Shown here: positions 6,939 through 13,854 of the stretch, one piece after another
Layout: each line of letters opens with the position of its first letter
How positions within the stretch are numbered: position 1 is the stretch's first letter
Assembly (NCBI GenBank): GCA_036521655.1
Contig: DATDHI010000323.1
Span: forward strand, 1 to 15,980
Reading direction: 5' to 3'
From: GCA-003244245 sp036521655
GTDB lineage: Bacteria > Actinomycetota > Actinomycetes > Mycobacteriales > Pseudonocardiaceae
Length of the DNA: 15,980 nucleotides
The notes under the pieces: generated by a model
Databases searched by the model: none
What the model saw: the letters and a program-made list of their open reading frames with translations, nothing else
What the model was told of the DNA's origin: nothing
Position numbers and translations under genes: made by a program

Positions 6939-7604
6939 TTACTTGAACAGGCCGATGGCGCGGGCGATGACCAGCGCGATCGTGATCAGTGACACCACCG
7001 CTTGAGCGAGCATGGTCATCTTGGCCCAGCGGGCGAACGGCATGACGTCGGTGGGGCTGAACGCGGTGGCGTTGGTGAATGAGAGATACAGGTAGTCAAG
7101 GAACCGCGGCTCCCAGTCCGGCGGGGACAGCTCGGGGTTCTGCATCTGGGGGAACGAGAAGTCCGGGTACACCGTCCCGCCGCTGGCCCGGATCCGGGGG
7201 CCACCGCTGTCGAACTCCCAATACCACAACGCGAACAGAATGACATTGGTGGCCCAGATCGCCGCGCCCGACGACAGCAGCAACAGGCCGTCCTCTTGCC
7301 TCCCTTGCACGATCTGCTGCACCAGCCGCACCGCCGACCAGGCATTCGTGACGGTGATCATGCCCACCAGCAGGATGCTCGCCGGGCGCACCCACCGCGA
7401 GCTGTGGCCGGTCCGGTGCGGATTGGTCATGATCAGGCCGATCATCAACGCCAGCTCCAGGCCGGGCACCAACCGGTGCCCAGGGGCGAACCGGTCGGGC
7501 AACACCACCTGCAGCGCCACCGCCACCAGCACCGCCGCGACCACCGGCCAGCGAGACTCTCCATCGGTGGGCCGCCGCCACGCCGGCACCACTTCTGCGC
7601 TCAT
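6939..7604 (-). CDS. Membrane protein, DUF1345-like, with ion-channel-like pore segment
   Basis: A 221-aa protein with about five or six hydrophobic segments: residues about 19-36, 44-60, 73-90, 108-127 and 195-217. A re-entrant-looking stretch before the last helix (LDYLYLSFTNATAFSPTDVM and PFARWAKMTMLAQ) resembles the pore-loop region of small two-helix ion channels, where 'YxSFTxxTAFxPTDxxPxS' motifs occur; it lacks the TVGYG filter of potassium channels. Proteins of this type are often labelled DUF1345 or hypothetical. The start at ATG 7604 lies 10 nt from the stop of the upstream VOC gene, so the two are co-transcribed. Function unknown. Confidence 0.75.
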   Translation of the reverse strand: MSAEVVPAWRRPTDGESRWPVVAAVLVAVALQVVLPDRFAPGHRLVPGLELALMIGLIMTNPHRTGHSSRWVRPASILLVGMITVTNAWSAVRLVQQIVQGRQEDGLLLLSSGAAIWATNVILFALWYWEFDSGGPRIRASGGTVYPDFSFPQMQNPELSPPDWEPRFLDYLYLSFTNATAFSPTDVMPFARWAKMTMLAQAVVSLITIALVIARAIGLFK

Positions 7605-7614
7605 GGTTCCAGTG

Positions 7615-8388
7615 TCAGCCGTCCTGTGGGTTCATGGTGATCAGGCTGAAGGCGGCCTCGTGCGGATCGGTGACCACCGCGAAGCGCCCCGGCGGAATGT
7701 CGCTCGGTGGTACGTGGACGGTGCCGCCCAGCTCAGCTACCCGGGCCGCCGCCGCGTCGGTGTCGGCGACCGCGAAGTACACCATCCAGTGCGATGGCAG
7801 ATCGGCCGGCCAGTTGCCGTCCATCGGCATCATGCTGGCGACGGCCTTCTCCCCGAGCGTCCACTCCGTGTAGGTCACCGGGCCCATCTGTCGCGGGCGG
7901 GCGCCCCAGCCGAAGACGTCCCGGTAGAACGGCACCGCCAGGTCGGGCTCACGTGTCGTGAGCTCGTTCCAGCACAGCGTCCCCGGCTCGTTCACCAGCC
8001 CGGCACCGATGTGGCGGAGTGGCTGCCACACCGAGATCGCGGCCCCGGTCGGGTCGGCGAACACGGCCATGTGCCCGAAGCCGATTACCTCCATCGGCTC
8101 CATGAATACCTTGCCCCCGGCCTTGCGCACCTTCTCCGTGGTCGCGGCGGCGTCGGCGACGGATACGTAGGTCGTCCAGTACGGCCGCATCCCGGTCTGC
8201 TGCTGCGCCCCGATGCCGGCGACCGGCTTGCCGCCCAGCGAGCACATGCGGTACCCACCTGCCTCCGGCCCGCCGTCCATCGCGTCCCAGCCGAACAAGG
8301 CCGAGTAGAAGGCGGCGGAGGCCACCGGGTCGGGGCTGCCGAGGTCAACCCACGACGGGGTACCGGGCTCGTACGGGGTCATCTCCAT
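7615..8388 (-). CDS. Two-domain VOC (glyoxalase/bleomycin resistance-like) protein
   Basis: A 257-aa tandem of two vicinal-oxygen-chelate domains: residues about 8-125 (PSWVDLGSPDPVASAAFYSA, LFGWD ... ADPTGAAISVWQP) and about 133-255 (GTLCWNELTTREPDLAVPFY, RDVFGW ... TDPHEAAFSLI). The arrangement matches the actinobacterial CFP30B/CFP32-type 'glyoxalase' antigens and hydroxylases, in which paired beta-alpha-beta-beta-beta units form a metal or ligand cup. The metal ligands are not clear enough to claim enzyme activity. ATG 8388 is chosen because AAGGAGGAG ends 8 nt upstream; the reading frame is open further upstream but without family similarity. It is the first gene of the leftward run 8388-5959. 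Confidence 0.9.
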   Translation of the reverse strand: MEMTPYEPGTPSWVDLGSPDPVASAAFYSALFGWDAMDGGPEAGGYRMCSLGGKPVAGIGAQQQTGMRPYWTTYVSVADAAATTEKVRKAGGKVFMEPMEVIGFGHMAVFADPTGAAISVWQPLRHIGAGLVNEPGTLCWNELTTREPDLAVPFYRDVFGWGARPRQMGPVTYTEWTLGEKAVASMMPMDGNWPADLPSHWMVYFAVADTDAAAARVAELGGTVHVPPSDIPPGRFAVVTDPHEAAFSLITMNPQDG

Positions 8389-8573
8389 TGACGCATCTCC
8401 TCCTTCTCGGACGGGAAACTCCCGACGGGATCGGAGCACACTCACACTCCGTTACCAACACTGCACCGCGGGGTCGGTCAGGTGGAATCGAGGCGGGGCG
8501 GCAGCGGTCGTCGGCCCAACGGCCTTCTTCGGTGGCTCCCTGCAGACCGACAGCGCCACCCTATGCAAACTCC
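8389..8573. other. Intergenic region between divergent VOC and redox-fusion genes
   Basis: The 240-bp gap 8389-8628 is the longest non-coding stretch in the window. Its left part holds the VOC ribosome site and a short inverted repeat CGGGA-AAC-TCCCG at 8412-8424, 24 bp from the VOC start. No coding sequence with family similarity was recognised in it. The right end (from 8574) is annotated separately as a promoter. Confidence 0.5.
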
Positions 8574-8602
8574 TGAACCGCTGACAGGCTGTCAGGTGTA
8601 AT
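8574..8602 (+). promoter_or_regulatory. Promoter with palindromic operator upstream of the redox fusion gene
   Basis: TGAACC (8574-8579) and TGTAAT (8597-8602) are spaced by 17 bp and resemble -35 and -10 hexamers; the -10 differs from TATAAT at one position. The spacer contains a perfect 7-1-7 palindrome, CTGACAG-G-CTGTCAG (8581-8595). A repressor on it would block RNA polymerase directly. The predicted transcript would start near 8609 with a leader of about 20 nt and a GAGG ribosome site before ATG 8629. The hexamers are assigned by eye; the palindrome is certain. Confidence 0.5.
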
Positions 8603-8628
8603 CAAGTAATCCGACCGACGAGGTAGGC

Positions 8629-11600
8629 ATGAGCGAACCGAAGACCACCGCGGGGCAGGGTCGGCTGGCGCAGGTGATCGCGGCCCGGGGCGGCCAGGCC
8701 GCCCCGGAGGCACCGTTCGTGATCGAGCATCGGGAGGCGCTGATCTACATGCTCTGCCAGGCGGCGGAGCTGGAACACGCGATCATGTGCCAATACCTGT
8801 TCGCCGCGTTCTCCCTCAAGCAGTCCACCGACGGGGGGTTGACCGAGGCGCAGCTGGCAGCCGTGACGCGATGGCGGCGGCAGATCACCCACGTGGCCAC
8901 CCAGGAGATGCTGCACCTGGCCCTGGTGCAAAACCTGCTCTCTGCGATCGGGGCAGCCCCGCACCTGACCCGGCCGAACCTGCCGCAGCCCGCCGATCAC
9001 TACCCGGCCGGGGTACAGCTGGCGTTGCTGCCCTTCGGCGAGCAGGCGCTGCGGCACTTCATGTTCCTGGAACGCCCAGAGGGGATGGCGCTCGACGACG
9101 CTGACGGGCTGGCCGCGCACGGGGCCGCGATCCCGCTGATGGCCGAGGGCGACATCGTCCCGCGGCTGCAGGACTTCGCCACGGTCGGGCACCTCTACCG
9201 GTCTATCGAGGCAGGTCTGCATCATCTGGCCGAGAAGATGGGGGAACGCCGGCTGTTCGTCGGCCCGCCCCGCGCGCAGGCCACCGCGACCCATTTCTCC
9301 TGGCCGGAGCTGGTCGCGGTCACCGACCTGGCGTCGGCGTGCCGGGCCGTCGAGGAGATCCTCGAGCAGGGTGAGGGACCCCGCGGAGAATGGCGCACCG
9401 CGCACTTCGGGCAGTTCGTGCAGATTTTGGAGGAGTACCAGCAGGAGCGGGACGTCGATCCCAGCTTCGATCCGGTACGCCCGGTGCTGGTGGCCAACGT
9501 CCGGCCCAGCAGCCACGACAGCTCGTTGGCGACGCTCAGCGATCCCGTCACAGCCCGGTGTACGGATCTGTTCAACGTCGCCTACGAGATCCTGCTGCAG
9601 GCGCTGGAGCGGTATTTCGCGCACACCGAGGAGACCGACGACCAGCTGGCGGCGCTGGCCGACCTGACGATCGCGCTGATGTTCAGGGTGATCAAGCCGC
9701 TAGGCGAGCTGATCACCATGCTGCCCGCCGGTCCGGATCATCCGGGGCGCACCGCCGGGCCCAGCTTCGAGCTGTTCTACGAGAACGACTACCTGATGCC
9801 GCACTGCGAGGCGGCCTGGGCCCTGCTGGAGGAGAGGCTGCGGGATGCGGTCGCGTTCTGCGCACGCATTCGGGCTGACGCGGAGCAGTCGGTGGTCGAG
9901 CGGCTGGAGCCCGTCGGTGCCGCGCTGGTCCAGATGGCCGATACCCTCGCCGCGCACCTGCCCGACCAGGGCGCGCCCACCCCGCTCGAGGCAACCGTGG
10001 CGCTGGCGCCGCTGCTGGCGCGGGCCGCCGAACTGGCGCAGACGGCCGGGATCCCGGATCCGACGGGCGGCTCGACGCTCGAGCGGCTGCCCGCGCTCGC
10101 CCAGGCCGCCACCCGGCTGCGGACCAGACCGGGCGCGTCAGCCGCACTGGTCGAGGCCACCGCCGCGTTGCAGGACCTCGCCGTCCGGCTGGCCCCCGAC
10201 GAGGCTGCAGCGGCGGCGTTGCTGAGCGAGCTGCGCGACTTGCAGGCCGGGCTGCCGGCTGGGATCCAGAGCATGACCGATGGCCCCTACCTGGTCACCG
10301 GCGCCGAGAGCATGACCGACCACCTCGGCCTGCCGATCCCGGTCAGACCGACGATGGCCCTGTGCCGCTGCGGCGCATCGGCGAGCAAGCCATTCTGCGA
10401 CGGAACCCACGCGACGATCGGCTTCTCCGGCGCCAAGGACCCCAATCGGGTCCCCGACCGCCGGGACACCTACCCCGGCGTTGCAGTCACCGTGCTGGAC
10501 AACCGCGGGATCTGCGCGCATTCCGGATTGTGCACCGACGGGCTGGCCACGGTCTTCCACGCCGGCACGGAGCCGTTCGTGACCCCCTCCGGCGGGCGGG
10601 CAGATGAGATCATCGCTGCGGTGCGGGCGTGTCCGTCCGGGGCGCTGAGCTACGCGCTCGACGGCCGGGAAGCCCGTGAGCAGGTCCGGGAGCCGGCGAT
10701 CGAGGTGTCCAAGAACGGTCCCTACCGGATCAGCGGTGGACTACCGCTCACCGACGGTGACGGTCACCCCGAGCCGAGGGTCGCGGGTGCCTCCACCGAG
10801 CAATACAGCCTGTGCCGGTGTGGGCATTCCCAGAACAAGCCGTTCTGCTCGGGTATGCATTGGTACGTCAATTTCGCCGACCCGGCACCCGCAGAGGAGC
10901 CGACCCTGTTCGAGTGGGCCGGTGGGCTGCCCGCACTGCTGCGCATGACCCGCCTCTTCTACCAGAAGTATGTGCCGGCCGATCCGCTGCTCGCGCCGCT
11001 GTTCGCGGACATGTCCCCGGATCATCCCGAGCGGGTCGCGGCGTGGCTGGGTGAGGTCTTCGGCGGCCCCAAGGTCTACAGCCAGACCTACGGCGGGTAT
11101 CCCCGGATGATCTCCCAGCATGTCGGCAAGAACCTCACCGAGGACCAGCGGGCGCGGTGGGTCGCGCTACTGGGCCAGTCCGCAACCGAGGCCGGCCTGC
11201 CGTCTGACCCCGAGTTCCAGGCCGCGTTCACCAGTTACCTGGAATGGGGCTCCCGGCTGGCCGTGGAGAACTCCCAAACCCTGTCGCAGCCGCCGGCCAG
11301 CATGCCCATGCCGCACTGGTGGTGGGTGTGCAACGCCACCCCCGGCTCGCGGATCTCCGCCCTGGAAGCCGCCGAGCCCGAGGAGCGGCTCGTGCTGCCC
11401 GGCCCGGGGGAGCGGGTCAGCTTCGCCACGCACATCAAGCCGCTGTTCCGGGCCCGCGACCGGCAGTCGATGCGGTTCGCCTTCGACCTGTGGTCATACC
11501 CTGACGTCGCCGAACATGCCGATGCCATCCTCGACCAGGTCCGGGCCGGCACGATGCCCTGCGACGGCGCCTGGCCGGCCGAGCGCACCGAGGTCTTTGC

Positions 11601-11631
11601 CCGCTGGATCGACGGCGGCAAGAACGCATGA
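8629..11631 (+). CDS. Ferritin-like / CDGSH / Fer4_19 / CDGSH / truncated haemoglobin fusion protein
   Basis: A 1000-aa soluble protein with several redox modules in series. Residues about 30-270: VioB-type ferritin-like domain with E47-L-E49-H50, E93-M-L-H96, E194 and H259 as candidate di-iron ligands; a helical region continues to about 400, and an alanine-rich helical linker to 545. Residues 549-600: CDGSH [2Fe-2S] motif C579-x-C581-x8-C590-x3-H594. Residues about 613-680: Fer4_19-type cluster motif with C629, C635 and C668 (CAHSGLC ... CPSGAL). Residues 692-750: second CDGSH motif C729-x-C731-x8-C740-x3-H744 (variant CSGMH). Residues about 758-885: group II truncated haemoglobin with proximal His831 and Trp844 at the G8 position. 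Residues about 905-1000: a domain with HIKPLFRARDRQSMRFAFDL and MPCDGAWP but no CxxCH. No signal peptide or membrane segment. GAGG precedes ATG 8629; its stop overlaps the TMEM175 start. Likely O2, NO or peroxide chemistry; substrate unknown. Confidence 0.9.
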   Translation: MSEPKTTAGQGRLAQVIAARGGQAAPEAPFVIEHREALIYMLCQAAELEHAIMCQYLFAAFSLKQSTDGGLTEAQLAAVTRWRRQITHVATQEMLHLALVQNLLSAIGAAPHLTRPNLPQPADHYPAGVQLALLPFGEQALRHFMFLERPEGMALDDADGLAAHGAAIPLMAEGDIVPRLQDFATVGHLYRSIEAGLHHLAEKMGERRLFVGPPRAQATATHFSWPELVAVTDLASACRAVEEILEQGEGPRGEWRTAHFGQFVQILEEYQQERDVDPSFDPVRPVLVANVRPSSHDSSLATLSDPVTARCTDLFNVAYEILLQALERYFAHTEETDDQLAALADLTIALMFRVIKPLGELITMLPAGPDHPGRTAGPSFELFYENDYLMPHCEAAWALLEERLRDAVAFCARIRADAEQSVVERLEPVGAALVQMADTLAAHLPDQGAPTPLEATVALAPLLARAAELAQTAGIPDPTGGSTLERLPALAQAATRLRTRPGASAALVEATAALQDLAVRLAPDEAAAAALLSELRDLQAGLPAGIQSMTDGPYLVTGAESMTDHLGLPIPVRPTMALCRCGASASKPFCDGTHATIGFSGAKDPNRVPDRRDTYPGVAVTVLDNRGICAHSGLCTDGLATVFHAGTEPFVTPSGGRADEIIAAVRACPSGALSYALDGREAREQVREPAIEVSKNGPYRISGGLPLTDGDGHPEPRVAGASTEQYSLCRCGHSQNKPFCSGMHWYVNFADPAPAEEPTLFEWAGGLPALLRMTRLFYQKYVPADPLLAPLFADMSPDHPERVAAWLGEVFGGPKVYSQTYGGYPRMISQHVGKNLTEDQRARWVALLGQSATEAGLPSDPEFQAAFTSYLEWGSRLAVENSQTLSQPPASMPMPHWWWVCNATPGSRISALEAAEPEERLVLPGPGERVSFATHIKPLFRARDRQSMRFAFDLWSYPDVAEHADAILDQVRAGTMPCDGAWPAERTEVFARWIDGGKNA

Positions 11632-12254
11632 GTCGATGGTGGGGTGCGGGGACGGACCGCGGGGACACCGAACGGCTGGAGGCATTCAGCGACGGGGTGC
11701 TGGCGATCGCGATCACCCTGCTGATCCTCGACGTCCGGGTCGAGGTCCCGGCCGGGACCAGCCTCGCCGCAGCCTTGGGCCACGCCCTACCAGAGATCGG
11801 CGCCTATGCCGCGAGCTTCCTGCAGATCGGCATCATCTGGGCCAACCACCACGCGCTGTTCCGCGTGGTAGACCGGGTCGATCAGCTGATGCTGCTGTTC
11901 AACCTGCTACTGCTGGGTTTCGTGGCTTTCGTGCCGCTGCCCACCCGGCTGGTGGCCGAGCACACCACCGGCGCGGACGCTCGAACCGCGAGCCTGCTCT
12001 ACGGCGCCACCCTGACCGGTGCCGCGATTGCCTTCAACCTGATCTGGCACCACCTGGTCCGCGCCGACCTGTTGGTGACCGGCGTGCGGCCGGAGTTCGT
12101 CCGCGACGTCACCATCCGCTACCTGCTCGGCCTGGCCGGCTACGCTGCCGCCACTCTGCTGGCGCTCATCCTGCCGCTGCTCACCGTGCTGGTCAGCGTC
12201 CTGCTGGCGCTGATGTTCGCCCTCGGCCCTTCCCTACGCCCCGCCCTTGGGTGA
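11628..12254 (+). CDS. TMEM175-family (DUF1211) potassium channel-like membrane protein
   Basis: A 208-aa integral membrane protein with the family signature in helix 1: R16-x3-F20-S21-D22-G23-V-L-A-I-A-I-T-L-L-I-L. Helix 2 begins near ASFLQIGIIWANHHALF, also typical, and about six helices follow in total. Bacterial TMEM175 proteins form tetrameric K+ channels whose filter is built from hydrophobic residues of helix 1. The ATG at 11628 overlaps the TGA of the redox fusion gene (ATGA), which indicates translational coupling and co-expression. Pairing a K+ channel with an iron-sulphur/haem fusion suggests the channel is part of the same stress response, but that is inference. Confidence 0.92.
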   Translation: MSRWWGAGTDRGDTERLEAFSDGVLAIAITLLILDVRVEVPAGTSLAAALGHALPEIGAYAASFLQIGIIWANHHALFRVVDRVDQLMLLFNLLLLGFVAFVPLPTRLVAEHTTGADARTASLLYGATLTGAAIAFNLIWHHLVRADLLVTGVRPEFVRDVTIRYLLGLAGYAAATLLALILPLLTVLVSVLLALMFALGPSLRPALG

Positions 12255-12419
12255 CCCACCCCCGGCGTGTCCGGCGATCCTGCACACCGTGTTGATGGAT
12301 CGTGCTCACGTGAGAACAGCGGCCACACTCGTCGCGGTGCTGGTCATGCAGGTCAGCTACGGGTTGTATGTGTGATACGGGGCAACGCGGGTAGCAGCGA
12401 CCCAGGGGAGGATTCGGCG
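12255..12419. promoter_or_regulatory. Intergenic region with perfect CTCACGTGAG palindrome
   Basis: The 165-bp gap before the zinc-finger gene contains CTCACGTGAG at 12305-12314, a perfect 10-bp palindrome that extends to a 16-bp one with a single mismatched pair (12302-12317). It lies about 105 bp upstream of ATG 12420 and could be an operator for the downstream pair. A GTG-started frame at 12310-12375 would encode a 21-aa hydrophobic peptide, but it has no ribosome site and is not called. No hairpin followed by a T-run was seen after the channel gene. Confidence 0.35.
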
Positions 12420-12686
12420 ATGGACACATGTACCCACCTCGATCAGATCAGCGACCCCGCACCGCGCACCCCCAACGGCTGCGAGGAGTGCCTGATCGTC
12501 GGTGACACCTGGGTCCACCTCCGGCTATGCCTGTCCTGTGGGCACGTCGGCTGCTGTGATCAGTCCAAGAACAGGCACGCCACCAAACACTTCCGCGCCA
12601 CTGTGCATCCGCTGATCCAGTCCTTCCAGCCCGGCGAGGACTGGCTGTGGTGCTACGTCGATGAGCTGTTCATGGAGCCGGCGTGA
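12420..12686 (+). CDS. UBP-type zinc finger protein
   Basis: An 88-aa protein that is essentially one zf-UBP domain: C4-T-H6, then C21-x2-C24, C37-x2-C40, C45, H53, H57 and H63, with the C-terminal block PGEDWLWCYVDELFME. In eukaryotes this fold binds the ubiquitin C-terminus; small stand-alone actinobacterial versions have no established function. ATG 12420 is preceded by GGGAGG at 8-9 nt. The frame is open further upstream to 12267, but that part shows no similarity and lacks a ribosome site. It is the first gene of a pair with DUF2630, 15 bp downstream. Confidence 0.9.
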   Translation: MDTCTHLDQISDPAPRTPNGCEECLIVGDTWVHLRLCLSCGHVGCCDQSKNRHATKHFRATVHPLIQSFQPGEDWLWCYVDELFMEPA

Positions 12687-12701
12687 TGAGAGGTGAATCG
12701 G

Positions 12702-12950
12702 ATGGTCGATGAACGTGACGTGCTCGGCAACATCAGCGAGCTGGTCAAGGCTGAGCACAAGCTTCGGGAGCGACTTCGTCGAGGCGAGCTCACCAGCGAT
12801 GAGGAGCACGCCCAGTTGACCTCCCTGGAACAGCAGCTCGACCAGTGCTGGGATCTGCTGCGCCAACGTCGCGCCCGGGCGGCCGCCGGGCAGAATATCG
12901 ACGACGCCCAGGTCCGCCCGGTCAGCGAGGTCGAGGGCTACCTCAGCTGA
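12702..12950 (+). CDS. DUF2630 family protein
   Basis: An 82-aa, highly charged, mostly helical protein. The family hallmark is clear: ISELVKAEHKLRERLRRGEL then DEEHAQLTSLEQQLDQCWDL and LRQRRARAAAG, ending in VRPVSEVEGYLS. It is probably a small coiled-coil or two-helix hairpin; its function is unknown. ATG 12702 is used because GAGAGG lies 8 nt upstream; a GTG at 12693 is an alternative adding three residues. It sits just after the UBP zinc-finger gene, a pairing common in actinobacteria, and is presumably in the same operon. Confidence 0.9.
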   Translation: MVDERDVLGNISELVKAEHKLRERLRRGELTSDEEHAQLTSLEQQLDQCWDLLRQRRARAAAGQNIDDAQVRPVSEVEGYLS

Positions 12951-13061
12951 TATTGCCAGCCGGTGCCGGTGCCGCGGTACTGCTCGACAGGATTGATCAG
13001 GTTGCCCAGGGGCCAATCCCGTTGCGCGTGGCATGACCCTGCGGGACGCCGCGCCTGCTGC

Positions 13062-13847
13062 TCAGGCACCCACTGCGGTCGGGAACAGGGTGGTTTCGCG
13101 CAATCCCGGTGGGGCGCCTCGGAGGATCGCAGTCTCGTGGCCCCAGAGTTGTTCGAACACCTCGGGTGGCATCGCGAGCAGGGGTGAGGTTTCGGAGATC
13201 TGGCTGGCGTGGGCGGCCATCGCGCGGCGCTTGAGCGGAAGGTAGCGGCGGACGTCGATGGTGGTGGTGATGGCCTCCTCCGGGGTTCCCAAGACTGGCG
13301 GGTCGATGTCGATCGACGCCCCGGCCTCGATCGCCCGGTCAAGCAGCCACCGGGCCCGGGTGCGGCTGATGGTCGCCTCATAGACCCGGGGCACCGGGAC
13401 GAGTTGAGCGGCTCGTACCCCGACCCGGTGCACCTGGATGTGGTCGGGGTGTCCGGTGATGCCGGTCTCGTCGTAGATGGACAGCGCGTCGGGGCGTTCC
13501 TCGGTCAGGATCGCGGCGAGCTTCCGGGCCGCCTGGTCGACGTCGGCTCGCCAGAAGCAGTCGGGGTCGTCGTTGGTGTCGGCCCCCCGCATGCCCGAGT
13601 CGTGGTAGCCCAGGAACTCCACGCGGTGCACCCCGAGGATGCTGGCGGCCTCACGGGTCTCGGTGACCCGGCGCTGGGCCAGGGTCTCTCCCGGCGCCAG
13701 TATCCCGGGCGGGGTCTCACCCCGCTCACCGCAGGTGGCGACGACTACTACAACCCGGTGGCCCTCGGCAGAGGCGCGGGCCAGGGTCCCCCCGCCGCCG
13801 ATGGACTCGTCGTCGGGATGGGCATGAAAGGCAACCAGGGTGGCCAT
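13062..13847 (-). CDS. PIG-L (LmbE/MshB-type) deacetylase
   Basis: A 261-aa zinc-dependent N-deacetylase-fold protein. The catalytic signature AHPDDE is at residues 9-14 (His10, Asp12, Asp13) and the third zinc ligand is in GHPDH at 132-136. Length and pattern (GETPPG, TREAASILGVHRVEFLGYHD) are close to MshB and Mca, which cleave N-acetylglucosaminyl-inositol and mycothiol S-conjugates respectively. The neighbouring mycothiol-dependent isomerase-like gene strengthens a mycothiol-linked role, for example an Mca-like amidase. The start ATG 13847 lies 7 nt after the stop of that gene, so the two are co-transcribed; the ribosome site is weak, suggesting coupling. The specific substrate is not determined. 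Confidence 0.9.
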   Translation of the reverse strand: MATLVAFHAHPDDESIGGGGTLARASAEGHRVVVVVATCGERGETPPGILAPGETLAQRRVTETREAASILGVHRVEFLGYHDSGMRGADTNDDPDCFWRADVDQAARKLAAILTEERPDALSIYDETGITGHPDHIQVHRVGVRAAQLVPVPRVYEATISRTRARWLLDRAIEAGASIDIDPPVLGTPEEAITTTIDVRRYLPLKRRAMAAHASQISETSPLLAMPPEVFEQLWGHETAILRGAPPGLRETTLFPTAVGA

Positions 13848-13854
13848 GGTTCTG

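Noticed and set aside
8602..9624. 340-codon minus-strand frame opposite the ferritin-like domain
   Set aside because: The forward frame carries clear ferritin-like motifs; the reverse translation matches nothing and has no ribosome site.
11400..11631. c-type cytochrome domain at the C-terminus of the redox fusion
   Set aside because: No CxxCH haem-attachment motif and only one cysteine; no export signal.
12310..12375. 21-aa hydrophobic GTG-started peptide
   Set aside because: No ribosome site and too short to judge by composition.
12267..12419. N-terminal extension of the zinc-finger protein
   Set aside because: No similarity and no ribosome site, whereas ATG 12420 has GGGAGG at a good distance and the domain starts right there.
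12938..13061. Minus-strand frame ending in WPLGNLINPVEQYRGTGTGW
   Set aside because: Protein-like in composition and possibly a gene remnant, but short, without a start of its own outside the PIG-L gene, and not recognised.
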